Source of the DNA: Fragilaria crotonensis
Lineage: Eukaryota; Bacillariophyta; Fragilariophyceae; Fragilariales; Fragilariaceae
Assembly: GCA_022925895.1 (NCBI GenBank)
Contig: JAKSYS010000025.1
Coordinates: forward strand, 124,001 to 188,000
Length of the DNA stretch: 64,000 nt
Reading direction: 5' to 3'
The position numbers and the translations under genes are program-made. This document shows positions 13,745 through 25,387 of this stretch, piece after piece (position 1 is the first letter of the stretch; each line of letters starts with the position of its first letter). Under the pieces are notes generated by a model. It did not search any database, was not told the DNA's origin, and worked only from the letters and a program-made list of their open reading frames with translations.

Positions 13745-15161
13745 ATGTCCATGCGACGCTTTTTTGTATGTGACGAAAGGCACTGAATACTCATTACTTA
13801 CTGTCTCTCGGTTATGCCATTCTCAGTACCCTGCTCGACGAGGGATCGATGCATCCAACAGGAATGCTGAGGAGAAAATAGATTCAAGAACGTCACCAAA
13901 TGTGTCGCTTGCCCAGGTTCTCGACCTTTCCCTGCAGAAAGACGTGGAGCAAGCGAAGATACTGGTGGAGCCTAAACCTGCGGGAGATTTTATGCTTAAT
14001 CCTCCCGACGAAAGCGAGCAGCTGAAACTTGGTTCAATTGAGAGTGTGACAATTAGCTCCGCGAAGGTCTCGAAGAGAAAGAAGTGGAAGAAGCCTAAGG
14101 ATAAGCCAAAGAGACCCTTGTCAGCGTATAACCTTTTCTTCCAACATGAACGTGAAAGACTCTTGCATGGAGATGACGAACCTGCCCCGGCTGTATCCCA
14201 TGCCGCGTCCCAAGCTGCTGATGAGATCCTCCCTCCTGAGGCCGGCAGAAGAGTTGACGGAAGGATTGGTTTTGCTGCCTTGGCAAAGGAGGTTGCATCA
14301 AAGTGGAGACTTCTCGAACCTCATCAAAAAGAGTCGTTTGAGAAAGAAGCCGAGAAAGAGAAGGAACGGTACAAATTAGAACTCAGTGTGTGGAAAAGGA
14401 ATCAAGCGAAACGAGAACAAGAGGCCGACGAATGGGCTGCAAGACGTGACGATGTGGTCAGATCCCTCTCTGGAATGGCTTCGGAACAGGAACGGACGGA
14501 GCGGGCGCTTCAATCTGCAATGTCCATGCAACCTGGTTTCAGCGCTTCCGGTTCTGGGTCCCAAAGGTCACTTGAACGAACCATCAATGATGCATTCCTC
14601 AATGATTTTCATTCGCAGCAGCGGAGTCAATACGACCAACTGCTACTGAATGAACCGTATAACCATCACCGACTGCTGCAACAGGAACGTGCCTTAAGCA
14701 TGTCATCAGCAGCCACCAATCCACAAGAATCCTCGCTACTGAATTTGCATGAATCCCCTATGGATTTCTACACCCGAATGATCTATGCTGGTACATCTGA
14801 TGTAGGAGCAGCGAACGCCATGCATAGCTACTTGAGTGCTCAATACGCCGCAGCCGGAAGGTCCCTCGGTGTTTCGAATGTCGGGATGTCAGGTCAGAGT
14901 CATGGGCTGCCATTCAACTCAGTTCTCAACCAGGACCTTCTTCAGCCATTATCGCTTTCCCAAGGTCGCTTAGGAGAAGGCTTCTCATCGAACTTGGGTC
15001 CTCCCTACGGTTTTCTTCCTGGAAGTTCAGGACGCCTTCCGGACCTTGGCGATGACGTGCAAAACGAAAGTTTTCAGCAACCGGGGCAACAACACGATGA
15101 TGATCAATTCTACGATGACATCTTTAATCTTCGAAGAGGAAGAGGAAGCGGTAGTAGGTAG
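13745..15161 (+). CDS. HMG-box DNA-binding protein
   Basis: Likely a nuclear DNA-bending or transcription-related protein of the HMG-box family. The long frame before 13827 has no early ATG. A good model is exon 1 at 13745-13765 (MSMRRFF), a 61-nt intron 13766-13826 (GTATGT...CAG) and exon 2 from 13827, giving about 451 aa. The HMG box runs at about residues 98-198: a basic run KRKKWKKPKDKPKRPLSAYN, FFQHERERLL, then IGFAALAKEVASKWRLLEPH and ESFEKEAEKEKERY. Helix 1 and helix 2 are separated by an extra loop of about 30 residues rich in Ala, Pro and Glu. The C-terminal half is low-complexity (Ser, Gln, Gly, Leu), and the protein ends in an Arg/Gly tail. The specific role is unknown; the start is inferred from splice signals. 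Confidence 0.85.
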
Positions 15162-16099
15162 TTCTGAGGCTAGCTCATCCATCAGCTGAACGAATTGTGC
15201 ACATTCGTGTTGCCTCATGTGGCTGATGACCTGGACATTTGGCAGTATTTGAGCATCACAGCGAAGTGGATTGGACTCATACAATCTCCTTCGAGCCAGT
15301 TAATTGAACCGGTATTTAATTGGGCATGAAAAGGTTACTGCCGCCGTCAACCAAGAATGTGTTGATGTTGATGTGAATTACAGGACGCTTATGCGGAATG
15401 CTGTGAAACACATGGACTACCGGTAGACTATACGTACTGGTACTCACTACTCGGAGTTCGGAGTACAATGGGTGCTGTAGCACATGTAGTAGATATGCGG
15501 CAATGCGGCATGCGGATACTCGAGTACAAGTACAAGTACAAGTACCGGTGTAGTGAATGACGATTGCTTACCGTTATACTCCTACTGTACTATCTTTCCC
15601 GGTTCGGCAACGGAATACAAGTACCGGTAGCACCCCGACGGCGACGAAACACGTACTCGCCGTACGCTACGACCACTGGAGAACCAAATACAGTCCTCCA
15701 CTTCGGTGGACGTTGCACAGTACTACAGTATGATAGAACAAATATACCGGTACAGTACTCTGTACGCATAGAAACTTTTAAAACAGATCAAGTGGCTCGA
15801 TACTGGATACTGGATCCTCATCGTGTGATGTGCGCTTCAAGTAAACTTGTATGCATACTCCGAGTACTCCAGTATCATCCGAGCTCCGAGTAGTACAGTA
15901 GTGTCTACTCCTAGCTCTAGTACCAGGTACCAGGTCTACAGCACCTGGTAGTTGTACTTGTACCAGAGCCGGTGAGTGCAAGACCGTGCTGTCCCAAATG
16001 ATATGATTGTACGCCTGTTGCACCGATTGAGCGCCATAGCCGCTCAGACCAGTGTCGCCACGAGTTGCATTGATATAGTCTAGTGCACTAACAACCATA
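15162..16099. other. Intergenic, GTAC-palindrome-rich; upstream of SAE1
   Basis: No gene seen. Segments 15430-15560 and 15600-15970 are packed with GTAC-centred motifs (ACTCGAGTAC, ACAAGTACAAGTACCGG, ACTCCGAGTACTCC, ACCAGGTACCAGG). Probably contains the SAE1 promoter, but no defined element was recognised. Confidence 0.6.
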
Positions 16100-17231
16100 A
16101 TGACCAGCGGACCAAAGCGCTCGGAATCAGATGTTTACGATCGGCAGATTCGACTGTGGGGGGCAGAGGCACAAGTAAGTTCCGATTGCTGAAGTTTCAG
16201 GATGAAAACCTGAGTAATAATGCCCTTTGCTTCGACTTGCACGAAGGTGATGCCCGATTGGCATGGAACCCTAAAACCATCTCATGATTCGCTATCGTTT
16301 TTATTCTCATTTCCAGGCCAAAATTGCCAAAGCCAACGTATTGTACGTTCATTTAACGGGGGTAAGCCAAGAGATTCTGAAAAATCTAGTCCTTGCGGGA
16401 GTCAGGGCAACATTGTGTGATGCTCGATCCTATCCGGAGGCCGTCGAATCGACGACCTCCTTCTTTCTGTTGGAACGTCAGAATAAGAAAATCAAATATG
16501 CTTCAGTGGGACACGCCATGAAGGCAGCCGTGGAAGAGCTGAATCCTCTGTTGGGAGACTGTGAGATCATCGACAAGACAATTGCTGAGTTGGACGACGA
16601 GTTTTTTGCCAACTACGACATGGTCATTGCCTCGCAATTAGGTATGACCGAAGCTGCCCGTGTGGCGCAGGCAACAACCAAAGGGGGCGGCAAGTTTTAT
16701 CTGGTCGATTGCTTTGGGTGGAATGGCGTATGCGTCCTGGATTTGGGGGCGAATCATCAGTATCGTGCGGAGCTGGGTAAAGACAAGCTGTCAGAACTCA
16801 TTACCCTTGAGACACATGTCCCACTCAATGACATTTGGAAGATCCCTTTGACAGACTTGACTAGTCGTGTTGACAAGAAGCACCCGCCTCTCGTTTGGTT
16901 GCAGTACAGAGCGATGCTCGAATATGAAGCTCAGACAGGTGAAATGCCAACTGGGGATACGAAAGAACAATTTGTCGAAATCATTCAATCATGGATTGCC
17001 TCCGAGGCACCCGCGTACAAGGATCTTGAGTGCTTCTCAAAAGAAACACTCAAAGATTGGGCTACTGTGGCAATGGCTGAACTCTCGCCTGTTTGCGCAG
17101 TCCTTGGAGGTGTTTTGGGGAACGAAGTCGTGAAAGCGATTACATCCAAAGGAGAACCAGCCAATAACGCGCTGTTGTTCGAAGGGAAAATTGGGAAATG
17201 TCGAAATCTATTGTTGCAAGCCAAGAAATAA
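16100..17231 (+). CDS. SAE1: SUMO-activating enzyme E1 small subunit (SAE1/AOS1)
   Basis: Non-catalytic subunit of the heterodimeric E1 that adenylates SUMO; its partner UBA2 carries the active Cys. Exon 1 is 16100-16174 and encodes MTSGPKRSESDVYDRQIRLW then GAEAQ, the hallmark YDRQIRLWG-EAQ start of the ThiF/E1 fold. A 142-nt intron (16175-16316, GTAAGT...CCAG) follows. Exon 2 is 16317-17231 (AKIAKANVLYVHLTG, LKNLVLAGV, and the C-terminal ELSPVCAVLGGVLGNEVVKA helix). The protein is 329 aa, the usual size. The nucleotide-loop glycines (LTGVSQEI) are less Gly-rich than in active E1 subunits, as expected for AOS1. NAE1 (NEDD8) is the alternative but would be much longer. The stop is 36 bp from the stop of the convergent neighbour. 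Confidence 0.9.
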
Positions 17232-17267
17232 AACTAGCAAAGGAACAGACTTTGAATGGATATGATG

Positions 17268-19002
17268 CTACCCTATTGGCAGGGGCTCGCCTGCACGCTG
17301 TAGAACCGCCCCAACCAAGCCCACTACGGACGTTGATGGCAACGCCAGAACACAGTCCTTCTCAGGCTGCTTCAAAACTATCCTCCAGTTAACTTCACGC
17401 GCGCATACTTCTTCGACCATATCCTTGAGAACTTCGAAACGTAGCTCACGATCCTTGGAGAGTCGTTCCAAGCGTTCCTTCACTAACTCTAGCGATTCTT
17501 GATTTGCCGCTCGGATGCCCGCTTCCATTTCAGCATTTCGAATTCGTTCCGACAGCGCATCAAAGTTCTTAGATAAGGTTTGCTGTCTTTTGACCAAGTC
17601 AAACCAATCCAAACACTGCGCTTCCCAGAGCTCCGGGTCGAGCTTGGAGCACTCTTTAAGTATTGATGCGGGAGCGTCAAAGTTATCACCCCTTCGGTCG
17701 ACAGCGAAGACGAATCGAGTTTGGCAGATTGTTGTTAGATGATCCAGCTGCTCTAGAAACGTTGCAATCCGTTGCTCCACTGTCAGGCTGTCCGGTTTCT
17801 TGGGTCGATCTTCCTCTCGTGACACTCCCTGAAGGTCAAGCAAGAGGGGACGAATACCAGTTGATGTCTCAGGACCGACTTTGCGGCAGAGGCAGCACCG
17901 CAATCGCTGACAGAGTGGTACCGCAGAGTTAGGAAACGCCTACATTTGCAACACTTATTGAACTGTAGCAACTTACCCTCAGGAGATCATTTAGCGGCTG
18001 AAGGTCCTCTTCCTCTACAAGGTCTGGCACAACCGTCAGCTGTGCTTTCTTGTAATCAATAGCGCGAGCCAATTCGGTAAAGCCGAAAATGCCCTTTGCC
18101 ATTTGCTGTTCGAGCCCCTCGAGCATTTTTTCGATTTGCAAGGCTTCCACCAATTCTGGTGTCTCCAACGCTTGTTGCAGACCATTGTCGTGTGTCTTGG
18201 ACTCTTTCGCATCACCATTTGCGTTGGCCAAGTACAGCTTCACCATTTCCAGTGACGGGGCTCGCTGAACCGTTTGATGTGCTTCCAAAAAGGCCCGGAA
18301 GGGTGCACGATATTCGCTCTTGACCAAGTACAATCGTTTGAGCACAGCAGCGTTGGCTTCCGTAGCCATTCGAAATTGATGTAATCGCATGGGCAAGTCT
18401 TGCTGAATCAAACTAACGAGGAGATTCACTTGCCGCTCAGAGGCGAAAGAAATTCGAAGTTGATCTAAATGGCTTGGAAGTTGTTTTGTCAGGTGTCGAA
18501 TGAGGCGCTGGCTTGTTAGAAAGACATCATCGGCCCAAACGTGATCCGGACAGATGAGGCGTGCCGTTTCCCAGCAATCGAGCCGTCGTTGTGCTTTTGG
18601 CGTTCTTCGACCAGTATCAGCAAGGGATTCTTCTATAGAAAGTTGACCAGACAGAGTTGTGGACGAAAAATTGGAAGAGGGTTCGTAGGCGTCACTGAGG
18701 TTGGCAGATGTCGCAAAACGATCTGTCGATATTTTCTCGGTTGCATCGCATGCTGCCTCCAGACAGTGGCGAGCAAATATCAGAGTTGTATCGTGCTTTT
18801 GCAGAACTATCTGTGCTTGGCGTTTTAGGTCCAGCCACGCGTGAAGTAACGCGTGAACAGCGCAAACAGATGCTGTAAGTTCGCCTTCAAAGCTTCGGTA
18901 CAGCGCTAGATCCAAAACGGTCACAAGGCCGGGTTTGGCCGTCAACTCTGTTGGTGGTCGGTCGAACCACCGCTTGATACTTCCAAATATCGTTTGCGCC
19001 AT
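17268..19002 (-). CDS. Unknown helical protein, 554 aa, two exons
   Basis: No family recognised. Exon 1 is 19002-17977, starting ATG at 19002 (MAQTIFGSIKRWFDRPP). A 70-nt intron follows (17976-17907, GTAAGT...CTAAC...CAG, phase 0), then exon 2 from 17906 to 17268. The protein is rich in Leu, Ala, Glu and Arg with long amphipathic stretches, for example about residues 280-340 (EALQIEKMLEGLEQQMAKG) and the C-terminal half (LELVKERLERLSKDRELRFE), suggesting coiled coils. There is no signal peptide or membrane segment. It could be a tethering or scaffold subunit, but that is a guess. The splice model is well supported because both exons stay in frame. Confidence 0.8.
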
Positions 19003-19905
19003 CACACAATCGGTCTAACACTCCAATGGAACTCGAGCAAGCAATTCTTGCTAATATAGCACCTGCTTTGAACGACAACAGTGGCGATACAGGCGTCAAT
19101 AACCTAACATTTTCTTTGCACAACAACGTTGTACGCTTGTCGACGGAGAGTTGCGAAGGAAGAACTGGTAGGTGGTAGGAAGTAGTGGTATCCTTTTTAC
19201 TGTATGGTGATTGCTAGTTACTGTGTACTGATTACTGTCAGATTTGAGATTTCCTTCACTCTTCTCATGCATCTTGTGTGTAGACTGTAGACTACCTGGT
19301 ATGTTTTGGTATGAAAACACAACATATACACAGTACTACGGTAGTGGTAGTAGTAGACTTCAGTACGTGTCTACTCCAGTTTACAATACACTGTATGTAT
19401 ACATGAATAAACGTCATACGTGAATGGAATATTCCGAATAACTTTTCCTGTGAAATGAATATGCATATATATCTATGTATGAGAGAGCCATATACAGCCA
19501 ATAGATAGACACTCAGCGGACATACTAGAATCATACATGTATGGATACTGTGCAATCCCAAAAGCGCGAGACCGGGTCAAATCTTATGTTCCTGAAGCCA
19601 GCAGTTTTGCACCCTGCCGACTGCCGAATGATGCCATCACCCATAACCCCATCACCTATCACCTATCACCCGTCAAAATCACACACAAGACCCAAGACAG
19701 ACCATCAGATACGAACTCGACTGACAGCTAGCGTCAACGCTTTAACGCGGTTACTACGAGGAAAGGACGAGAAGTGCATAAAAGACGACGTTTCAGTTGC
19801 ATCAATCCTTCTCGCGAAATCGTTTGGCCACTCTATTCTTGGCTGCACAGGAAGCGGGAAGTGCTACACACGAAAGGTAGGGTACGAATTGTTCCTTCTG
19901 CCCGG
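19003..19905. other. Divergent intergenic region
   Basis: Shared upstream region of the unknown minus-strand gene and the beta-galactosidase. Around 19320-19375 there is a run of GTAGTGGTAGTAGTAG and TACAGTACTACGG-type motifs. Near 19640-19680 a CACCTATCACC direct repeat occurs. No gene or defined promoter element seen. Confidence 0.6.
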
Positions 19906-22640
19906 ATGACAACAATGCATCCAATCCGTTCGTCAGATGTTTTGGCGAACGAAGAGCAGCCTCTGCTTACTAAACAAGTCCAAGGGAGAATTCGAACTCT
20001 TGGAAGCCTCGAGATGGACGGCCCACCTTGTCGTGATCGCGAACCAAACCGGCTGACCGTGATCGCGGTGGTGGTTCTTGGCGCTGCGACTTTTATGTTG
20101 TCCCCAATGGTAGTCATGTCGCGACAGAGTACCCAAAATTCCCAACAGCCACTGTCGACGGATACGAGTTGGCAACAGCTCTGCGACAAGATGCCATGCT
20201 TCCAAAAATCACTTATTAGCGTACCAGAGGACAAACCGGGATTTCCCTCATTCTGGAATTACGCGCCGTATGGACCTATCGCGGTCTCTTATGATGAGCG
20301 AGCGATTCTTCTCAATCAAACTCGATCACTCTTCCTTGGAGGTAGCATGCATCCAGCAAGAGCCACTCACGAGACATGGCTGTCAGCGCTCGACGAGGCT
20401 GTCGAAAACGGCTTGAACCTCATCACAATCTACTTATTCTGGTCGGTACACCAGCCCTTTCCGGATTCTCCGTATGATTGGTCCCTCCCGGGCATCACGA
20501 GGCTAGCAAACTCCAAAGGTGACGACGGAACAAGGGCGTTCGGCAAACATTGGGACCTTGCCACTGCGATTCGCGAAGCCGCAAATCGAGGTTTCTTTGT
20601 TCATGTGCGGGTAGGACCTTACACTTGTGCGGAATATAGCTATGGAGGCATACCTGAATGGGTTCCTTTAAACAAGCCAAATATGTCCATGCGACGACCG
20701 AATCAACAGTGGATGGATGCCATGGAAGAATATCTCAAAAACACTATTCAATATCTGACAAATGAACACCTATGGGCTCATCAAGGTGGTCCTATCATCC
20801 TTGCACAAGTTGAGAACGAACTTGATGGAACGTTGGATCTAGTGAAGGAGAACATCAATACAATGACAGATTCAAACGGGCATTCTCGAATGGCAACTAT
20901 GCAAGACTATGCCGATTGGAGTGGGATGGTTGCAGCAAAATATGCACCGGAGGTGATCTGGACCATGTGCAATGGCCTGACTGCCCCGAACGCGATCAAC
21001 ACATGCAACGGCTTTGGAGGTGTAAGCTGTAGTGGGGAGTGGCTAGAGTCGCACGGTCAGAACGGTCGCATTCAGGTGGATCAGCCTGCATTATGGACTG
21101 AGAACGAAGGAGGCTTCCAGGTTTGGGGCGAAACACCCGAAGAGTCTTCCTACTTCTGGGGTAGAACTGCTCGAGACATTGCTCGCGATGGCCTGAAATG
21201 GTTCGCAAGAGGAGGCAGTCACTTGAACTACTACATGTGGTGGGGAGGTTACAATCGAGGGCGGCAGCAGCTGGTGGGATAGCTAACATGTACGCGAGTG
21301 ATACCATACTCTGTCCGAATGGGCAACGAAGGCAACCAAAATATGATCACTTAAAAGCATTGCATCGGACATTGGTTGAAATTGCTCCTTGCATGTTGGA
21401 ATCCAAGTCAGGGTTACTCAGAGACCACAGCGTCTTGATAAAAGGACCCACAGGCGATTGGGAGGCAACTGACAAGCATCGTATGTTCATCTACTCCAAC
21501 AAAACAGAGCAAGGATCTTGTGATACGGTTGTGTTTATTGAGAATGATAGCGAAGAAACAGTCCTCGCTTTGATTAGCTTACCTGACGGGAATCACAGCA
21601 TTACGTTGCAGGGTGATTCTGGCGTTGTCCTCATAAATGGAATCGTTGTGTTCGACTCAGCTTCGATCGATCCTAGAGCAACAGGCGTCCGGAGGGAGAC
21701 GACGGAAGTGTCGGTAGCCTTGCTGGATTGGCAATCATACGTCGAACCCACTGGTGCTGACCCGAATGATGCTGCGACGCAATCTCGATTAGCACCGATA
21801 GAGCAAACACAACTTATGGTATCCTCCCGTATGTCCAGTGACTACGCCTGGTACTCGACGCATTTCAGAGTGCCGCATTCTGCAGGAGTCATCCGAAACG
21901 CCACCATCGCCATCGAATCCCAAAGAGCTAGCGCCATGAGTGTGTACATGAACGAGGTATACGTTGACAGCAAGGCAGATCCTCATCATGCCGAAGGAAA
22001 CACCACCTTCACTATGTCTGTTGGAACTTTGTATCCCTCACTCCACAGACTTTCAATTTTGTCAGAAAACTTCGGCTATGGCAATCTCATCGGCAGATTT
22101 GGTGCCGACACGCAACCGAAGGTCAAGGGAATCACGGGAATGGTTTCAATATCTGGTTTTTGTATGACTCTACCCTGCGAATTTAAGCTGATCGATGGCA
22201 AGAGGCAATGGTATTCTTTCGCAGGTCTTCACGGCGAGCGCGAAGGTCTACTTGCTGAGCATCGTCATGCAAAGACTATCGCAGCAATTGATTCACACGG
22301 AGGTGTATGGTCACGAGCCCTCTTTGACACACCCAACTACGATCCAAACTCGCAGTCCCTTTTTGTAGATATAACAAGGGGCAGGGGACACTTATGGCTC
22401 AATGGGTACGACCTTGGCCGTTACTGGAATATCACCAGAGGTGAAACCTCGACATACACTCAGCGATACTACCTACTTCCGCAGGAATATCTTCAAACTG
22501 CCGGGAAGCTCAACGAGCTTACCTTTTTCAACTCCGTCGGAGGCGATCTTTCTGCCACACAGCTAGTTCTGAGCGAACTGGTCGCTGACAACACTGCAAA
22601 AATGGAAGACCGGGTAGCTTTTGATAACGCCTGCATTTGA
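19906..22640 (+). CDS. Glycoside hydrolase family 35 beta-galactosidase, membrane-anchored, with one frame break
   Basis: Hydrolyses terminal beta-galactosyl residues, probably in the secretory or vacuolar system. Start ATG 19906. The N-terminus has an acidic dileucine motif (NEEQPLLTK, about residues 15-23) and one membrane segment (about 50-71, LTVIAVVVLGAATFML), so a type II membrane protein. The catalytic barrel follows, with the acid/base Glu in ILAQVENE (about residue 304) and the nucleophile Glu in LWTENEGGF (about 398). Then come NYYMWWGGYNRGR and, in the next frame, AAAGGIANMYASD and QRRQPKYDHLKALH, followed by the C-terminal beta-sandwich domains. The frame changes at about 21262-21265 (GGGCGGCAG) as if one base were missing; otherwise about 910 aa with no stops. 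The host gene may be intact, with an assembly error. Confidence 0.85.
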
Positions 22641-22717
22641 TGCTCGATCTCGCAAAACACTATACGTTGACGACTACTCTGCGTGCTGCTAAGCTAATCT
22701 AAAGCACAGATGTTAAC

Positions 22718-23539
22718 CTACGCGGCAACACTGACCATGGCTGCTCGGACAAGACGGTTACCATTGAGCACATAGCCTTTCTGCAGCTCCTCGCACACAA
22801 ATCCCTCTTCGTAATCGTCATGTGCTCGCTGCATCACTGCTTGATGAAATTCGTAGTCGAACTCCTTTCCAAGAGTTTCAATTTCAGTCACTCCCAAGTC
22901 CTTCAAGACACTCAAGATGCTGCTATATGTTTCCTTGTAGCGAGCTTCAATGGCTTTCTCCTCATCAGTTTCAGCTGTCAAAGATTTAAAAGCGCGATCG
23001 TAATTGTCAAGGACCCCGAGCATCTGACGAGCTACATTCAAGGTGGCATCCTCATCGCCCTTCGACCCTTGCTTGCTGAATCGGTTTTGAATATTTTGAA
23101 ACTGAACATAATGTGTGAGATCTTGCTACTCTGACTTGATGAAACTAACGCTCATTTCTCTCGAAATGCAAGCTACCTCAACCTCAAGCGCATCAAATTG
23201 GTGTCCCCATTCGGCCTTACCTTCTTCGAGTTTCGCCTTGGCGGCGACGATTTCTTCGTCGACCTTGGCAATATCGGATTTGATAACTTCCAGCTTGCGC
23301 TGCAGAAATGCGGGGGAGTTGAGAATGTCAGTCGGTGAAGCCAAGGCACTACCATCATCACCAGCGGCAGTTTCTTCTTGCGCTTCTTCCGCCTCTGTTT
23401 CCTTGGCAAACAAACACGTGGAGCCAACAGCGAACGTGCTAGTTGGTCGAGGATAGGTGACACGGTTCACTGAGAATCCCTCCACGGAGTAACTCAAACA
23501 CATGGATAAAGCAATCAGAGCGAAGTTGTGATACATCAT
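22718..23539 (-). CDS. grpE: GrpE nucleotide-exchange factor, plastid-targeted
   Basis: Releases ADP from DnaK-type Hsp70; by targeting, it serves the plastid stroma. Exon 1 is 23539-23177, a 75-nt intron is 23176-23102 (GTAGCT...CAG, phase 0), exon 2 is 23101-22718, total 248 aa. The N-terminus is a signal peptide (NFALIALSMCLSYSVEG) followed directly by FSVNRV, the small-residue/Phe junction of diatom plastid proteins. Residues about 45-120 are acidic and coiled coil (KLEVIKSDIAKVDEEIVAAK), then the GrpE core: LGVLDNYDRAF, GVTEIETLGKEFDYEFHQAV, and the terminal GYVLNGNRLVRAAMVSV. Two adjacent ATGs exist at the start. Converges with the beta-galactosidase (77 bp between stops). Confidence 0.93.
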
Positions 23540-24152
23540 GTTATAGATCTTCCTGTTGCGTGGCAAAGATATGCGCCGGAGAGATTCAAAGGCAAGATAA
23601 AAGTCAGTGAGTGATGTTGACGAACCGAAATCGAAAAAAATGGAATTCCTTGTGTGTACTCTATGATGCGTGATGCCTATGAGAGGCCAGGCCAATCAAT
23701 TGTGTATGTATGCATAGAATCGTAGAATCATCTTCTATTGGTTACCCGTTGTACTGAGAGTGTAGTAGCACGTCATGTTACGATTTTAGCATGACTGACG
23801 CATCAGCAGCAAGTCTTAGAAGTGCCATGTCTTACGAGAATTCAAAAAGCGTCCTTACGTCGAGATGGGAATTGAGCCTTTCAACATAACCCGACAAATT
23901 GTTGTCGTCACAGAATCTCCTTCAGTACCAGTACCCAGTACCAACTTAGACCCCCCTCAACCATCAACGTGCGAACAAGTACAAGTACTGGCACATGGCA
24001 TTGCGACGAGAGGAACACAAGATGCTAGACTCAATACAAAGCGACTTGGTACTTGTACGCGTCTTGCTCTTCGTTTTGAAGGCGAACGAAGAGCTTAGGG
24101 ACTCAAGGCAAATACAATAGAGAGAACAAAACAACGTTCTGTAACTGATCAC
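23540..24152. other. Intergenic, upstream of grpE
   Basis: No gene seen. At 23925-23995 GTACC/GTAC motifs cluster (AGTACCAGTACCCAGTACC, AAGTACAAGTACTGG). The remainder is unremarkable. Confidence 0.6.
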
Positions 24153-24340
24153 ACGGGAAGTGCTCGGAATACGCAGTAGAATCAGGTGAATAGAAACTGT
24201 GATGAGGTCTAGAATTGCAGTCTGAACGTTAGACCGGCAATGCCTATGGGAAGTGCGCGGAAAACGCAGTAGAACCAGGTAAATAGGCAACTATGATGAG
24301 GTCAAGAATTGCAGTCAAAAAGTTAGAACGGCAATGCCTA
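24153..24340. repeat. 94-bp tandem duplication at the 3' end of the short-chain dehydrogenase gene
   Basis: Two adjacent copies, about 24153-24246 and 24247-24340. Both run from GGGAAGTGC to CGGCAATGCCTA and share CGCAGTAGAA, GATGAGGTC and AGAATTGCAGTC. By eye they differ at about 13 positions plus one single-base indel, roughly 85% identical, so the duplication is not very recent. The stop codon of the unspliced dehydrogenase frame lies at the junction of the copies. Confidence 0.9.
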
Positions 24341-25387
24341 CCGGCCCAATCAAACAACCCGCCGCTGTGCCCATCTTTCATAGAATCAACCACGTCCAGG
24401 AGTTGATTGGAAGTAAATTCGACTGGAAAAAGACGACCTTCCGCAACATTCTTTTGAAAAGGCAGGCTCAAGTCTGTATCAGTTGTTCCTGGATGCAATG
24501 CAACTGACCAGGTACCTTGCCGTTTCAGTTCGTGAGCCATGGTGCGCGTTGCTTGATTCAGTGCCGCCTTGGAGAAACGGTATGAGTACCACCCACCAAT
24601 CTCGTTGTCAGCAATCGACCCAACTCGAGCGCTGATGTTTGCAATGATAGAAGGCGGCCGACCATCCTTCGAACCCTTCGTTTTCATTATAGGGATCAGT
24701 TCCTTACTAAACATCACTGGTCCAATAACATTGACAGCCATCGTCTTTTCGATCCAATCACGATCCATCTTCAAAATTGATCTTTCAGGGCCTGGCGTTG
24801 TGGACCCATCACCTAATAATCCAGCCACGTTAAACAGCACATCTACCCGGTCAAATTCTTTTCGAATGTTTTGGCCTGCATTCTCTATGGTCTCCTGCTT
24901 CTCCAAATCCAACGGCACCAAGTGGATCCGACTTTTGTCTGATGAGGATAGTTTCGACATGAAATCTTGCAAACCGCTTGCACTGTTGGGATCGCGGCAA
25001 CAGGCAACAATTGTCCCCTAATATCAAGGCTTTTTAGACGCGATTGTCTCCACATGTATTTTCAAGGCACACTTGGCTCACCTTGGTTCTCACTAGGAGC
25101 GACTTGATAAACTGTAGTCCAATACCCCGAGAACTACCGGTGACAACGAACACGGAACCTGGATCTGCATTGCGCTTGATTGCCTCCGATTCACCACTTC
25201 TGGCATGTTCAAAGTCAATGTCAGAGAAAACTGGAATTCCTTTTGACGTTGGAGGGGGTGGAGGTACGAAGTTTTCTATCCCACCAGAAAACAAACGAGT
25301 GGGATTAAGGTATGGGGATTGGTAGCGACAACTGCGAATGGCTAACGCAACGCAGGTTCTCTGAACCACAGTGCGAGTGTATGCCAT
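24244..25387 (-). CDS. Short-chain dehydrogenase/reductase with N-terminal extension
   Basis: NAD(P)-dependent oxidoreductase of the SDR superfamily, resembling the C-factor-like group; substrate unknown. Exon 1 is 25387-25082, a 64-nt intron is 25081-25018 (GTGAGC...TTAG, phase 0), exon 2 is 25017-24244, about 359 aa. The cofactor motif is VFVVTGSSRGIGLQF, then VDVLFNVAGLLG, a Ser in NISARVGSIAD, and the catalytic YRFSK with Tyr and Lys present. The first about 40 residues are Arg/Ser/Thr-rich without acids (MAYTRTVVQRTCVALAIRSC), suggesting a mitochondrial presequence. After FDWAG the C-terminus lies inside a 94-bp tandem duplication. A GT at 24341 and an AG at 24244 would allow an alternative 98-nt intron, so the exact C-terminus is uncertain. 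Confidence 0.85.
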
